Shown one piece after another: positions 1 through 9,960 of a DNA stretch of 64,000 bases. Source of the stretch: Microbacterium hydrocarbonoxydans (GTDB lineage Bacteria > Actinomycetota > Actinomycetes > Actinomycetales > Microbacteriaceae); the NCBI RefSeq assembly GCF_904831005.1, contig NZ_LR882982.1, positions 310,001-374,000 on the forward strand, written 5' to 3'. Position 1 is the stretch's first letter. Each line of letters begins with the position of its first letter. The notes under the pieces are model-generated. The model searched no databases. It was not told the origin of the DNA and saw only the letters and a list, made by a program, of their open reading frames with translations. The translations under genes and the position numbers were made by a program.

Positions 1-640
1 AGCCCATGGCCGCATCGAGGTTGTGCTCGACGAGAAGGATGCCGCGATCGCCGGCCGCGACGACGTCGCTCAACGCGGCATACACATCGTCGATGCCCTG
101 AGGGTCGAGGTTCGCGGTGGGTTCGTCGAGCACGATGAGCGGCGAGCCCATGGCCAGGGCGCATGCGATCGCGAGCCGCTGTCGACCGCCTCCGGAGAGC
201 CGGTCGGGGTTCTCGTCACGACGATCCCACAAGCCGACGCGCCGCACCGCGTCTTCCGTACGCCGGTGCACCTCGTCGAGGGGCAGTCGCAGATTCTCCG
301 GGCCGAAGGCGACCTCGTCGTAGACCGTGCCGGTGACGATCTGGGCATCCGGATCCTGGAACACCATCGCGACCCGTGTGCTCAGCTCGGCCGTGGCGCT
401 GCGCGCAGTGTCGAGCCCTCCGGCTTCGACCGTGCCGGTCATGGCGGCCGGCACGGCATGCGGGATGAGCCCGTTGAGCGCGAGCGTCAGCGTGGATTTG
501 CCCGATCCCGAGGGGCCGAGCAGCAGCACGACCTCGCCGGCGGCGATGTCGAACGTGACGCCCTGGGGAGAGGGGTGCACGGCATCGGCGTGGGTGATCG
601 TGAGGTCACGCACGCGGAGAAGAGGCGCAGATGAGCGCAC
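1..640 (-). CDS. ECF/cobalt-type ABC transporter ATP-binding protein (3' end beyond window)
   Basis: This is the energizing ATPase of an energy-coupling-factor importer; the gene runs off the left edge. Read from the GTG at 640 it shows Walker A (LLGPSGSGKST), a Q-loop (MVFQDPDAQ), an LSGGGQ-type signature (RLSGGGQRLAIA), Walker B (IVLDEPTANLDP) and the switch His (LVEHNLDAA), all in the usual order, so the nucleotide-binding domain is complete. An in-frame stop lies shortly upstream of 640 with no other start codon between, so GTG 640 is the earliest possible start. The S-component-like gene upstream is on the same strand, 83 bases away. A DtxR/IdeR-like box lies in that gap. The substrate cannot be read from the ATPase; the iron box hints at iron-linked cargo, the S component at a thiamine-precursor type. 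Confidence 0.88.
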   Translation of the reverse strand, partial: MRSSAPLLRVRDLTITHADAVHPSPQGVTFDIAAGEVVLLLGPSGSGKSTLTLALNGLIPHAVPAAMTGTVEAGGLDTARSATAELSTRVAMVFQDPDAQIVTGTVYDEVAFGPENLRLPLDEVHRRTEDAVRRVGLWDRRDENPDRLSGGGRQRLAIACALAMGSPLIVLDEPTANLDPQGIDDVYAALSDVVAAGDRGILLVEHNLDAAMG

Positions 641-675
641 GGCATAACCCCGGTTCTGCGGATCGGTACCGTACT

Positions 676-705
676 AACTTAGCTGAGCCTTACCTGAATT
701 GTCAC
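676..705 (-). promoter_or_regulatory. Putative promoter with DtxR/IdeR-like iron box
   Basis: The plus-strand stretch 679-697 reads TTAGCTGAGCCTTACCTGA and matches the degenerate DtxR/IdeR palindrome (TWAGGTWAGSCTWACCTWA, either strand) at about 16 of 19 positions. On the minus strand it lies between a GTGACA hexamer (700-705) and TAAGTT (676-681), 18 bases apart, which could be -35 and -10 boxes. A box lying between the promoter elements is the usual arrangement for IdeR repression. It sits 39 bases before the ATPase start. Seen by eye; no scoring matrix was run. Confidence 0.5.
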
Positions 706-723
706 GGCGCTCAGGTGGCCCGC

Positions 724-1266
724 TCAGCGTCGGGCGACGCCCGCGCGGGAGAGCGCGGACCCGATCGCGAGTCCGACAGCCGTCCAGGCGAGGGGGCCGA
801 GCACGGCGATCACGAGATAGGCGATCTGCACCCACGGGGCGAAGGTCGCGAGGTCGACCGCGAAGAAGACCACGACCGCGACGATCAGCCCGATCACACC
901 GGCCGAGATGAAGAAGCGCCAGGCCCCCCACGAGCGATAGCGGGTGAGGGCGGCGATCCCCTCCTGGATCGCGCCGAAGAGCAGCGCCGTGCCGATGAAG
1001 CGCAGCGCCCACGCCGGGTTGAAAGCGCTCGAGATGAGCGCGGCGATCAGGTGGGTGATCAGGGCGACGAGCGGGCGACGCAGCACCTCCTGGGCGATGA
1101 TGCCGGGCAGCACGTGCGACCCCAGCACGAGCCCGTAGAGGTAGGGGGTGAGCACGATCACGCCCGGCGTGATGAGGCCGGCGATCCCGCCGAGGATGCC
1201 GGTGGCGACGCCGATCGCGGCGCAGATCAGCAGCACGCGGGTCGTCAGGACGGGGGAGGGGGCCAC
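724..1266 (-). CDS. ECF transporter S component (YkoE-like membrane protein)
   Basis: A 180-residue, very hydrophobic protein with about five or six membrane segments. The layout, with a conserved segment around residues 60-110 (HLIAALISSAFNP then GAIQEGIAALTRYRSW), resembles YkoE, the substrate-binding S component of hydroxymethylpyrimidine/thiamine ECF transporters. The start is a GTG at 1266 behind a weak GAGAG; no better start is visible. It is followed on the same strand by the ECF ATPase, and a T component would be expected beyond the left edge. I looked for a TPP riboswitch in its 144-base leader and did not find one. With the iron box downstream, the substrate may differ from the YkoE norm. 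Confidence 0.7.
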   Translation of the reverse strand: MAPSPVLTTRVLLICAAIGVATGILGGIAGLITPGVIVLTPYLYGLVLGSHVLPGIIAQEVLRRPLVALITHLIAALISSAFNPAWALRFIGTALLFGAIQEGIAALTRYRSWGAWRFFISAGVIGLIVAVVVFFAVDLATFAPWVQIAYLVIAVLGPLAWTAVGLAIGSALSRAGVARR

Positions 1267-1410
1267 TCTCTCAGCCTACTGTCGACCAATGGCGAGGCGG
1301 CTGGCCGATCGTCCAGTAATAACCCCGGAGCCTGGAAACCGAGCCGAGCACGGGCTTAGCGTGAGCGACGGTGCGGCAAACGGTCGCATCCGGATCATCG
1401 GGAGAAGCAC

Positions 1411-4400
1411 ATGGGTCGAACACCCCTCCGGATGGCAGCGGTCACCACCGTGGCCACGCTGTTCATCGCATCGACGGCAACCGTCAGCTACGCGGCGACC
1501 GAGGAGGTGACTCACCCCACTCCGGTCGACGGAACGCCGGGCCATTACATCGTCGTGATGAAGTCCGATCCGCTCGCGAGCTACACCGGCGGGGTGAACG
1601 GCCTCGAAGCGACCAAGCCCGCCGAGGGCGAGCAGCTCGAGACGCAGTCGCAGGACTCGCAGCGGTACGTCGAGCACCTCGAGACGCAGCAGCAGACCCT
1701 TGCGCAGGAGGTGGGCGTGACGCCCGACACCACCTACCAGGTGGTCCTCAACGGCTTCAGCGCCGATCTCTCGGGCGAGCAGGTCGACAAGCTGCGCGCG
1801 TCGAAGGACGTCTACGGCGTCTACCCCGATCTCGTGCGGCATCCGGATGCGCAGACCTCGACGGACTTCCTCGGTCTGGGCGATGACAAGAAGGGCCGTG
1901 GCGGCATCTGGCAGCAGACCGGCGGCGTCGACAAGGCGGGCGAAGGCGTCGTCGTGGGCGTGATCGACACCGGCATCGCACCCGAGCACCCCTCGTTCGA
2001 GGGCAAGAAGCTCAAGAAGCAGAAGAAGAACGACAAACGTCACAAGGGGAACCAGCCCTACACCGACGGCAGCTACGTGTACTTCGACAAGTCCGACGGC
2101 GGTCAGTTCCAGGCAGCCATGGTCGAGGCGCAGGAGTGGGACAAGAGCGACTACTCCACCAAGCTCATCGGTGCGCAGTACTTCTCCGCTGGCGCCGCAG
2201 CGGCCGGGTTCGACTTCCAGTACGACTACCTCTCGCCGCGCGACGGCGACGGACACGGCTCGCACACCGCGAGCACGGCGGCCGGCGACTTCGGTGTGAA
2301 GGCGTCGATCGAGGACGTCGACTTCGGTCGCGTCTCGGGCGTCGCGCCCGGCGCGAAGGTCTCGGCCTACAAAGCCTGCTACGTCGGGCCCGACGAGACC
2401 GTCACGACCGATGACATCTGCGCCGGCAGCGACCTGATCGCCGCGATCGACCAGGCCGTGGCCGACGGGGTCGACGTGATCAACTACTCGATCGGCGGCG
2501 GCGCGGCATCCACGGTGCTCGCCCCCGAGGACATCGCGTTCTTCAACGCGGCGGCGGCGGGCGTGTTCGTGGCCACGAGTGCGGGCAACGACGGCCCCGA
2601 CTCCGTCACGGCCGACCACGCGTCCCCGTGGTACACCACGGTCGCCGCGTCCACGATCCCCACCTGGGAGGGCACCGTGCAGTTCGACGGGTTCGCTCAG
2701 GCCGGCGCATCGGTGAGCGTGCCGTTCGGCACGACGGTCACCGGTCCGTCGATCTATGCCGGCGATGCGGCCGCTGCGGGCACGGCGACGGCGGATGCCG
2801 CGCTCTGCGTGCCCGGCTCGCTCGACCCGGCGAAGGTCGCAGGGCACATCGTGGTCTGCGACCGTGGGGGCAACGCGCGTGCAGAGAAATCGCAGGTCGT
2901 GAAGGATGCCGGCGGCATGGGCATGGTGCTCGTGAACGTGCCCGGCGCCGCCGACTCGCTCGACAACGACTTCCACGCCGTGCCCACCGTGCACCTCTCC
3001 TCCGTGCACCGTGCAGCGGTCCTCGCCTACGTGCAGGGTGGTGTCGATCGTCCCATCACGCTCGTCGGCGAGAACACGACAGGAGTCGTGACCCCGGTGC
3101 CGCAGATCGCGGGCTTCTCGAGCCGTGGCCCGATGCTGGCCGACGGCAGCGACATCATGAAGCCCGACATCGCGGCCCCCGGCGTGGCGATCCTCGCGGC
3201 CACGCAGAACGCCCCCGGTGAGGCGCCGACGTTCGGCATCCTGTCGGGCACGTCGATGTCGTCGCCGCACATCGCGGGTCTTGCCGCGCTGTACCTGGGC
3301 GAGCGTCCGAACGCGAAGCCGGCCCAGATCAAGTCCGCGATGATGACCACGGCGTACGACACGGTGAACTCCGACGGCTCGGCCAACACCGACCCGTTCC
3401 AGCAGGGCGCAGGACAGGTCGACCCGAAGCGGTTCTTCAACCCGGGCCTGCTGTATCTCAACGACGTGCCCGACTGGGCGGCGTTCCTCGAGGGCAAGGG
3501 ACTGGCGGAGTTCGACGGGGTCGAGCCGATCGACGGCAGCGACCTCAACATCGCCTCCTTCTCGATCGGATCGCTTGCGAGCGCCCAGAGCGTGACCCGC
3601 ACGGTGACGGCGACCGAGAAGGGCACGTTCACGGCATCCGTCGATCTGCCCGGCGTCGACGTGACGGTCGAACCCTCGACCCTGAAGTTCGACAAGCCGG
3701 GTCAGACCGCGACCTACACGGTCACCTTCGACAATCAGAGCGCGCCCGTCGAGCAGTGGGCGACCGGTTCGCTGACCTGGACGAGCCCGAAGAACACGGT
3801 GCGGTCGCCGATCGCGGTGTTCCCGGTCACGGCGGATGCTCCGGCAGAGGTCTCGGGCACGGGCATCGACGGCGCGACCACGGTCGAGATCACCCCCGGT
3901 GTCGACGGCGACATCGCGCTCGGGCTCTCGGGCCTCACGCCGTTCGCGCTGCTGGAAGACCCGGACGGCCGTGTCGTCGGGCATTCGGGAGACGAGGCGT
4001 CGGGAGATGAGAACAAGGACGTGTCGTGGATCGTCGACGTGCCCGAGGGGACCACGCTCTCGCGCTTCGACCTCGATTCGTCGGATGACACGGGAAGCGA
4101 CCTCGACCTCACCGTGTACCGCGTCGTGAGCCCCGACGACCTGCGCTACTACGAGCGCTGGCAGTCGGCCACCGGCTCGGCGGACGAGCAGGTCACACTG
4201 CCCGCCCCGACTGCCGGCACCTATCTGGTGGTGGCGAACGTCTACTCGACCTCGGCGCCGATGACGTGGGACATGTCGTATGCCAACGTGCAGCCCGAGG
4301 GTGAGGGCGCGTTCACTGCGACCCCGAACCCGATCCAGGCCGTGCGCGGGCAGGCGGCGAGCTACGAGCTCGCCTGGACAGGACTCACGGCCGGCACCCG

Positions 4401-4467
4401 CTACCTCGGCCTCGTGCAGTACGGCGAGTCCGAGGTGCGCTCGATCGTCACGGTCGACGCGCAGTAG
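1411..4467 (+). CDS. Large secreted S8 (subtilisin-family) serine peptidase
   Basis: A 1018-residue secreted protease. A Sec signal peptide occupies residues 1-29 (hydrophobic core, then SYA|ATEE). An I9-type inhibitory propeptide follows (about 44-145), then the catalytic domain with Asp186 (VIDTGI), His282 (GHGSH), oxyanion Asn393 (SAGNDG) and Ser615 (GTSMSS). A protease-associated domain is inserted at about 440-560, as in plant-cucumisin-like and other large bacterial subtilases. The C-terminal 350 residues are beta-rich (Fn3-like fold and a pre-peptidase C-terminal-like region). No sortase motif or membrane anchor is seen, so it is probably released. The ATG at 1411 follows GGGAGAAGC. 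It is monocistronic and divergent from the ECF genes. Confidence 0.93.
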   Translation: MGRTPLRMAAVTTVATLFIASTATVSYAATEEVTHPTPVDGTPGHYIVVMKSDPLASYTGGVNGLEATKPAEGEQLETQSQDSQRYVEHLETQQQTLAQEVGVTPDTTYQVVLNGFSADLSGEQVDKLRASKDVYGVYPDLVRHPDAQTSTDFLGLGDDKKGRGGIWQQTGGVDKAGEGVVVGVIDTGIAPEHPSFEGKKLKKQKKNDKRHKGNQPYTDGSYVYFDKSDGGQFQAAMVEAQEWDKSDYSTKLIGAQYFSAGAAAAGFDFQYDYLSPRDGDGHGSHTASTAAGDFGVKASIEDVDFGRVSGVAPGAKVSAYKACYVGPDETVTTDDICAGSDLIAAIDQAVADGVDVINYSIGGGAASTVLAPEDIAFFNAAAAGVFVATSAGNDGPDSVTADHASPWYTTVAASTIPTWEGTVQFDGFAQAGASVSVPFGTTVTGPSIYAGDAAAAGTATADAALCVPGSLDPAKVAGHIVVCDRGGNARAEKSQVVKDAGGMGMVLVNVPGAADSLDNDFHAVPTVHLSSVHRAAVLAYVQGGVDRPITLVGENTTGVVTPVPQIAGFSSRGPMLADGSDIMKPDIAAPGVAILAATQNAPGEAPTFGILSGTSMSSPHIAGLAALYLGERPNAKPAQIKSAMMTTAYDTVNSDGSANTDPFQQGAGQVDPKRFFNPGLLYLNDVPDWAAFLEGKGLAEFDGVEPIDGSDLNIASFSIGSLASAQSVTRTVTATEKGTFTASVDLPGVDVTVEPSTLKFDKPGQTATYTVTFDNQSAPVEQWATGSLTWTSPKNTVRSPIAVFPVTADAPAEVSGTGIDGATTVEITPGVDGDIALGLSGLTPFALLEDPDGRVVGHSGDEASGDENKDVSWIVDVPEGTTLSRFDLDSSDDTGSDLDLTVYRVVSPDDLRYYERWQSATGSADEQVTLPAPTAGTYLVVANVYSTSAPMTWDMSYANVQPEGEGAFTATPNPIQAVRGQAASYELAWTGLTAGTRYLGLVQYGESEVRSIVTVDAQ

Positions 4468-4485
4468 CGGTCACCGCGCCGCTCT

Positions 4486-4611
4486 GGTCGTTGAGCGGCG
4501 GGCGTGCGGATCGGCTTGCGGCGTTTCGTCTCGGTCGACTGCGTCGTCCTCGCTCAACGACCGGGGGGGTTCTGGTCGTTGAGCGAGCAGCGGAGCAGCG
4601 AGACGAAACGC
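4486..4611. repeat. REP-like intergenic inverted repeat, one and a half units
   Basis: GGTCGTTGAGCG (4486-4497) is answered by its exact inverse CGCTCAACGACC (4551-4562). Inside lies GCGTTTCGTCTCG (4521-4533), whose exact inverse is CGAGACGAAACGC (4599-4611). A second direct copy of GGTCGTTGAGCG begins at 4574. The block fills the gap between the subtilase stop and the convergent pirin gene. It looks like a dispersed short palindromic element of the kind scattered between convergent genes in Microbacteriaceae, and could also stop transcription from both sides. No other copy was noticed in this window. Confidence 0.65.
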
Positions 4612-4657
4612 GGTGGGCGTGCGGGATCGGCTCGCTCGACGAGCGGGGGAGGGCGCG

Positions 4658-5617
4658 TCAGATCTTCCGGCCGCGCGGCATCAGGCGCACGTCGGGCAGC
4701 GGTGGCGCGGGAATGCGCACGTCATGGCCGTCGACCGTTCCGAAGCGGTCGGATGCCGCTTCCCAGTCCGCACGCGCTTCGACGATCTCGTCATGGGTGC
4801 GGCCGGCGAAGTTCCACCACATCACGATCTCGCTCTCGAACGGCTCGCCGCCGATCAGGAACAGCAGTGCGCCCTGCGCGCTGAACACCTCGACGAACTC
4901 CCTCGAGTCGCCGAGGTAGAGCATGTCGTTCCGGGGCATCGCGTGAGTCGAGACGGTCGCGTCGCCCTCGACCAGCATCAGCGCGTGCTCCCACTCCGGC
5001 CGCAGGGGCAGCCGCACTCGGGTGCCCGCCGGCACCGAGACCTCTGCGCCGACGATCGGCGTGTGCACGGTCGCGGGCGACACCGTGCCGGCGAACTCTC
5101 CGAGCACCACCACACCCGTCGCGTCCTCGCCCGCGTCGGCGGGAAGCGCCACCTGAGGCAGCTGGGCGTGGCGTTCGAAGCCGCCGGCGCCGTGCCGTGC
5201 GCTCTCGGGGAGCACCACCCAGAACTGCAGCGCGTCGAGGGGGATCGGGTCGTCGCCGATCGAGTACTCGGAATGCGAGATGCCGTTGCCCGCGGTCATG
5301 AGATTCAGCTGGCCGCGTCGAAGGTCTGCATCGCTGCCGAGCGAATCCCGGTGGCGGATCTCTCCGACCAGTGGCCAGGTCACGGTCTGGAGTCCGATGT
5401 GCGGATGCGGTTCGACCCGCATCCGGGTGTCGGCAGGGCCGAATCGGTCGAGGAAGCACCACGCTCCGATGGTCGGGAGGTTGCGGTGCGGCAGCACGCG
5501 CAGCACGTTCATGCCACGAACACCGCCGAGCGGCACCTCGCGGGGTTCGAGCACGATGCGCCGTTCGCCGATGCGGGGCGCCGCCTCGTCGACCTGGCCG
5601 GATGCGGTGTCGGTCAT
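4658..5617 (-). CDS. Pirin family protein (bicupin)
   Basis: A 319-residue protein with the pirin layout: an N-terminal cupin carrying the metal-binding histidines (VEPHPHIGLQTVTW near residues 67-80, and NGISHSE near 111-117) and a pirin C-terminal cupin. Family members are iron-binding cytosolic proteins, some with quercetinase activity and some acting as regulators; the role here is unknown. The ATG at 5617 is preceded by AAGGAGAAT, a good ribosome site. It stands alone, convergent with the subtilase and divergent from the small lipoprotein. Confidence 0.92.
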   Translation of the reverse strand: MTDTASGQVDEAAPRIGERRIVLEPREVPLGGVRGMNVLRVLPHRNLPTIGAWCFLDRFGPADTRMRVEPHPHIGLQTVTWPLVGEIRHRDSLGSDADLRRGQLNLMTAGNGISHSEYSIGDDPIPLDALQFWVVLPESARHGAGGFERHAQLPQVALPADAGEDATGVVVLGEFAGTVSPATVHTPIVGAEVSVPAGTRVRLPLRPEWEHALMLVEGDATVSTHAMPRNDMLYLGDSREFVEVFSAQGALLFLIGGEPFESEIVMWWNFAGRTHDEIVEARADWEAASDRFGTVDGHDVRIPAPPLPDVRLMPRGRKI

Positions 5618-5681
5618 CCGATTCTCCTTCGCCTAGGTGCGTCTGCGCACGGTCTCCCGAGCGGACTCATAGGCTCGGCGG

Positions 5682-6059
5682 ATGAACGTTCGACGCTCTC
5701 CCATTATCCTGCTCGCCCTCGGTGCCACGGCGCTGTCGTTGTCCGGGTGCGCGGCCGGCGGCGATGCCGGTTTCTGCGGCCCGCTGATCGACGACACACA
5801 GACGTCGGCAGCCGCCTTCTCTCCGCTGATCCCCGGCATGAACAGCGAGGGAGACGTCACGGCGCGGCTCGCGCTCATGGACAAGGTCGAGCCGACCCCT
5901 GAGCTGGCCGACGACCTCGAGACGTGGAAGGGCTATCTGACGGTGGCGGCCGAGTCGATCGCCGACGACCCCACCGCGATGATCAACGCATACGACGACG
6001 ACGTGAAGGCGTCGGGCGAGGCGCTCTTCGAGTACTACAACGGCACCTGCATGCAGTAG
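5682..6059 (+). CDS. Small putative lipoprotein
   Basis: A 125-residue protein with a lipoprotein signal: positively charged start, hydrophobic stretch, then lipobox LSGC with the lipidated Cys at residue 23. The mature part is acidic and helical with three cysteines (including one near residue 32 and one at the C-terminal CMQ), which could form a disulfide. I do not recognise a family. The ATG at 5682 lies 64 bases from the divergent pirin start, so the two probably share a promoter region. Function unknown; membrane-anchored outside the cell by inference. Confidence 0.82.
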   Translation: MNVRRSPIILLALGATALSLSGCAAGGDAGFCGPLIDDTQTSAAAFSPLIPGMNSEGDVTARLALMDKVEPTPELADDLETWKGYLTVAAESIADDPTAMINAYDDDVKASGEALFEYYNGTCMQ

Positions 6060-6086
6060 GTGCGAGCGCCGCGCTCGTCGCGGGCC

Positions 6087-6404
6087 TCAGGCCTCGGTCG
6101 GAGCGTCGCCGGGGCGCTTCGGCCACCGGATCTCGGCACCCGGGATGTCATGGGTCGTGAGGTACTTCGCGATGTACGGGCAGAGCGGCACGATCGCATC
6201 GCCGGTGGCCGCGGCATCCGTCAGCGCCCGCTCGGCGAGGATGCCCGCCAGGCCCTGACCCTGGAACGCGGGGTCGAGTTCGGTGTGGATGAACCGGATC
6301 GCGCCGGGGCGCAGCTGGAACTCGGCGTAGCCGGCCAGCGTGCCGTCCGTGCGGATCTCATAGCGGGACTCGTCGGTGTTGCGGGTGACGGTGATGTCGG
6401 TCAT
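6087..6404 (-). CDS. Short GNAT-fold N-acetyltransferase (COG2388 type)
   Basis: A 105-residue single-domain protein of the YjdJ/COG2388 group. It shows the acetyl-CoA loop (FQGQGLAGIL near residues 48-57) and the family C-terminal signature VPLCPYIAKYLTTH, where the Cys-Pro and following aromatic residues are typical. Members are small acyltransferases whose substrates are mostly unknown. The ATG at 6404 follows GAAGGAGACC. It is convergent with the lipoprotein gene (27 bases) and divergent from recQ. Confidence 0.85.
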   Translation of the reverse strand: MTDITVTRNTDESRYEIRTDGTLAGYAEFQLRPGAIRFIHTELDPAFQGQGLAGILAERALTDAAATGDAIVPLCPYIAKYLTTHDIPGAEIRWPKRPGDAPTEA

Positions 6405-6496
6405 CGAGGTCTCCTTCGGCGTGTGCCCTCCAACCTACGCCCGAGAAGTCTGCGCAGGGGCCCGCCGAGGTCGGCGGGGGTCGTTACGCTGGAGGG

Positions 6497-8527
<2,031 letters not shown>

Positions 8528-8543
8528 CCGACCACCCGAGACT

Positions 8544-9824
8544 TCAGCTCACGGGCAGCACGTCGTCGAGATGCGCGCGCAGATGAGCCGCGACATCGAA
8601 GGCGTCCCGATCGTAGAGCCACTGGTGCTGAAGGCCGTCCCACAGCGCGAGCATCCAGATCGCCTCGTGCTCGGGATCGCGGTGCGCGGCAAGGTCGCCG
8701 TCGATCTGTGCGAGCCGGAAGAGCTCGGAGAAGTGGCTGATCACGAGGCGGAACCGCTCGGCGAAATACTCGTGGGCGGGGTGGCACGCGGGTGCCGCCT
8801 CGCATGACAGCACGGCGTACACCTCGATCAGGCCCGGCTCGTCGATCGCGTTCGCGAGCGCTCCCACGGAAGCCGCGCGCAGAGCATCGCCCGCACGAAC
8901 GTGGTGATCGGCTGATGTGCGCTCCTGGATCGACCGATCGCGCTCCGTCAGCACCGCGCTGAGCAGCTGCTCCTTCGAGGAGTAGTGGTGCAGCAGAGTC
9001 GACTTCGACACTCCCACGGCCTCGGCGATGTCGCGCAGGCTGGTGTCGCCGTATCCCGTGCGCGCGAAGAGGCGGGTGGCGTCAGCGAGGATCTGTGCTC
9101 GGCGCCGTCGGCCGACCGCATAGCCGGGCTCGTTCTCAGTGCCGCCCGGCATCGTCGTGACGGCGAGCTCGGGGAGGGGGCCGGCGGCCTGGGCGGCACG
9201 GGGCGGCTGAGCAGGATCCCGCCACCCGGGGGGAAGCGCCCAGAGGGCCTCGCGTTCTTCGAGCATCTCGACGACGTCGATGCGCTCCGGCAGATACTGC
9301 GAGATCAGCTGCAGCCCGTCCCACCCGGCCATGTGTCGCACCGTCTCGTCGGCGATGTCTCGATCGGCGTCGAACGTGCCATGCAGAGCGGCGTCTTCGA
9401 GCACGTCGGCGGTGGTGGCGCGCAGACGGGCGTAGCGCTCGCGCATGCGCTGATGCGCGGGGTGATCCGGGGCGGATGCTTCGCCGGCGAGCGCGGCGAA
9501 GAGCTCGATGTACCCGGGCGTGACGGCGTTGCGGCGGGCGACCTCGGCGAAGATGAGATCGCCGGCCTCAGATGCGGCCGCGATGAGATCGAAGGCCCTC
9601 TCGTTGTCGTCCTCGAAGCCCGCGACGACCTCGCCCAGCAGATCGTCTTTCGACGCGAAGTGCCCGAGCAGGCCGGGGTGGCTGACGGATGCCGCCGCGG
9701 CGATGTCACGCAGCGACGTCGAGCGGTACCCGTTCGAGACGAAGAGTTCGCGGGCGGCGCCGATGATCCGCTGCCGCGTGTCGGCCGCGCGTGCCTGGCG
9801 TGAGCCCATCGCCGCAGTCGTCAT
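8544..9824 (-). CDS. Fused tandem TetR-family regulator (two complete TetR units)
   Basis: From the ATG at 9824 the protein has 426 residues and contains two successive TetR units. The first helix-turn-helix is TSLRDIAAAASVSHPGLLGHF (near residues 35-56) and the second is TSLRDIAEAVGVSKSTLLHHY (near 245-266). Each is followed by its own helical ligand/dimer domain. TetR proteins are normally about 200 residues and act as dimers, so this chain may be a covalent pseudodimer. An upstream GTG at 9875 is also open, but it would overlap the operator repeats, whereas ATG 9824 has GGAGAAGGGG just upstream. It is divergent from the MFS/GH3 pair and probably represses it and itself. Confidence 0.9.
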   Translation of the reverse strand: MTTAAMGSRQARAADTRQRIIGAARELFVSNGYRSTSLRDIAAAASVSHPGLLGHFASKDDLLGEVVAGFEDDNERAFDLIAAASEAGDLIFAEVARRNAVTPGYIELFAALAGEASAPDHPAHQRMRERYARLRATTADVLEDAALHGTFDADRDIADETVRHMAGWDGLQLISQYLPERIDVVEMLEEREALWALPPGWRDPAQPPRAAQAAGPLPELAVTTMPGGTENEPGYAVGRRRRAQILADATRLFARTGYGDTSLRDIAEAVGVSKSTLLHHYSSKEQLLSAVLTERDRSIQERTSADHHVRAGDALRAASVGALANAIDEPGLIEVYAVLSCEAAPACHPAHEYFAERFRLVISHFSELFRLAQIDGDLAAHRDPEHEAIWMLALWDGLQHQWLYDRDAFDVAAHLRAHLDDVLPVS

Positions 9825-9853
9825 GGATCCCCCTTCTCCCCCATTGTCGCTCA

Positions 9854-9889
9854 TTACCAATCGGTCGGGTTTCACTTACCAAGCGGTCG
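9854..9889. promoter_or_regulatory. Paired TetR-type operator between regulator and MFS transporter
   Basis: Two near-identical sites, TTACCAATCGGTCG (9854-9867) and TTACCAAGCGGTCG (9876-9889), lie in direct order with starts 22 bases apart, about two helical turns. Each has the short palindrome ACC-4-GGT. They sit between the divergent TetR-fusion start and the MFS start, where such a regulator would bind. The double site suits a protein with two DNA-binding domains. Confidence 0.65.
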
Positions 9890-9960
9890 ATATTCGTGTA
9901 TCGTCTTCTCTCGACGCCGCTCGCGGAGGACCGGCGCACCCTGCTCGAGAGGACCCCTTC

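Noticed and set aside
1267..1410. Possible TPP riboswitch before the YkoE-like gene (a CTGAGA is present close to the start)
   Set aside because: The other conserved TPP elements (ACCTGATCTGG-type and GGGGTGCC-type segments) are not found, and the CTGAGA lies next to the start codon.
1276..3984. A 902-residue open frame on the minus strand opposite the subtilase
   Set aside because: It is Arg/His/Val-rich with no fold-like pattern, and mirrors the third-position GC bias of the well-supported protease gene. It is a shadow frame.
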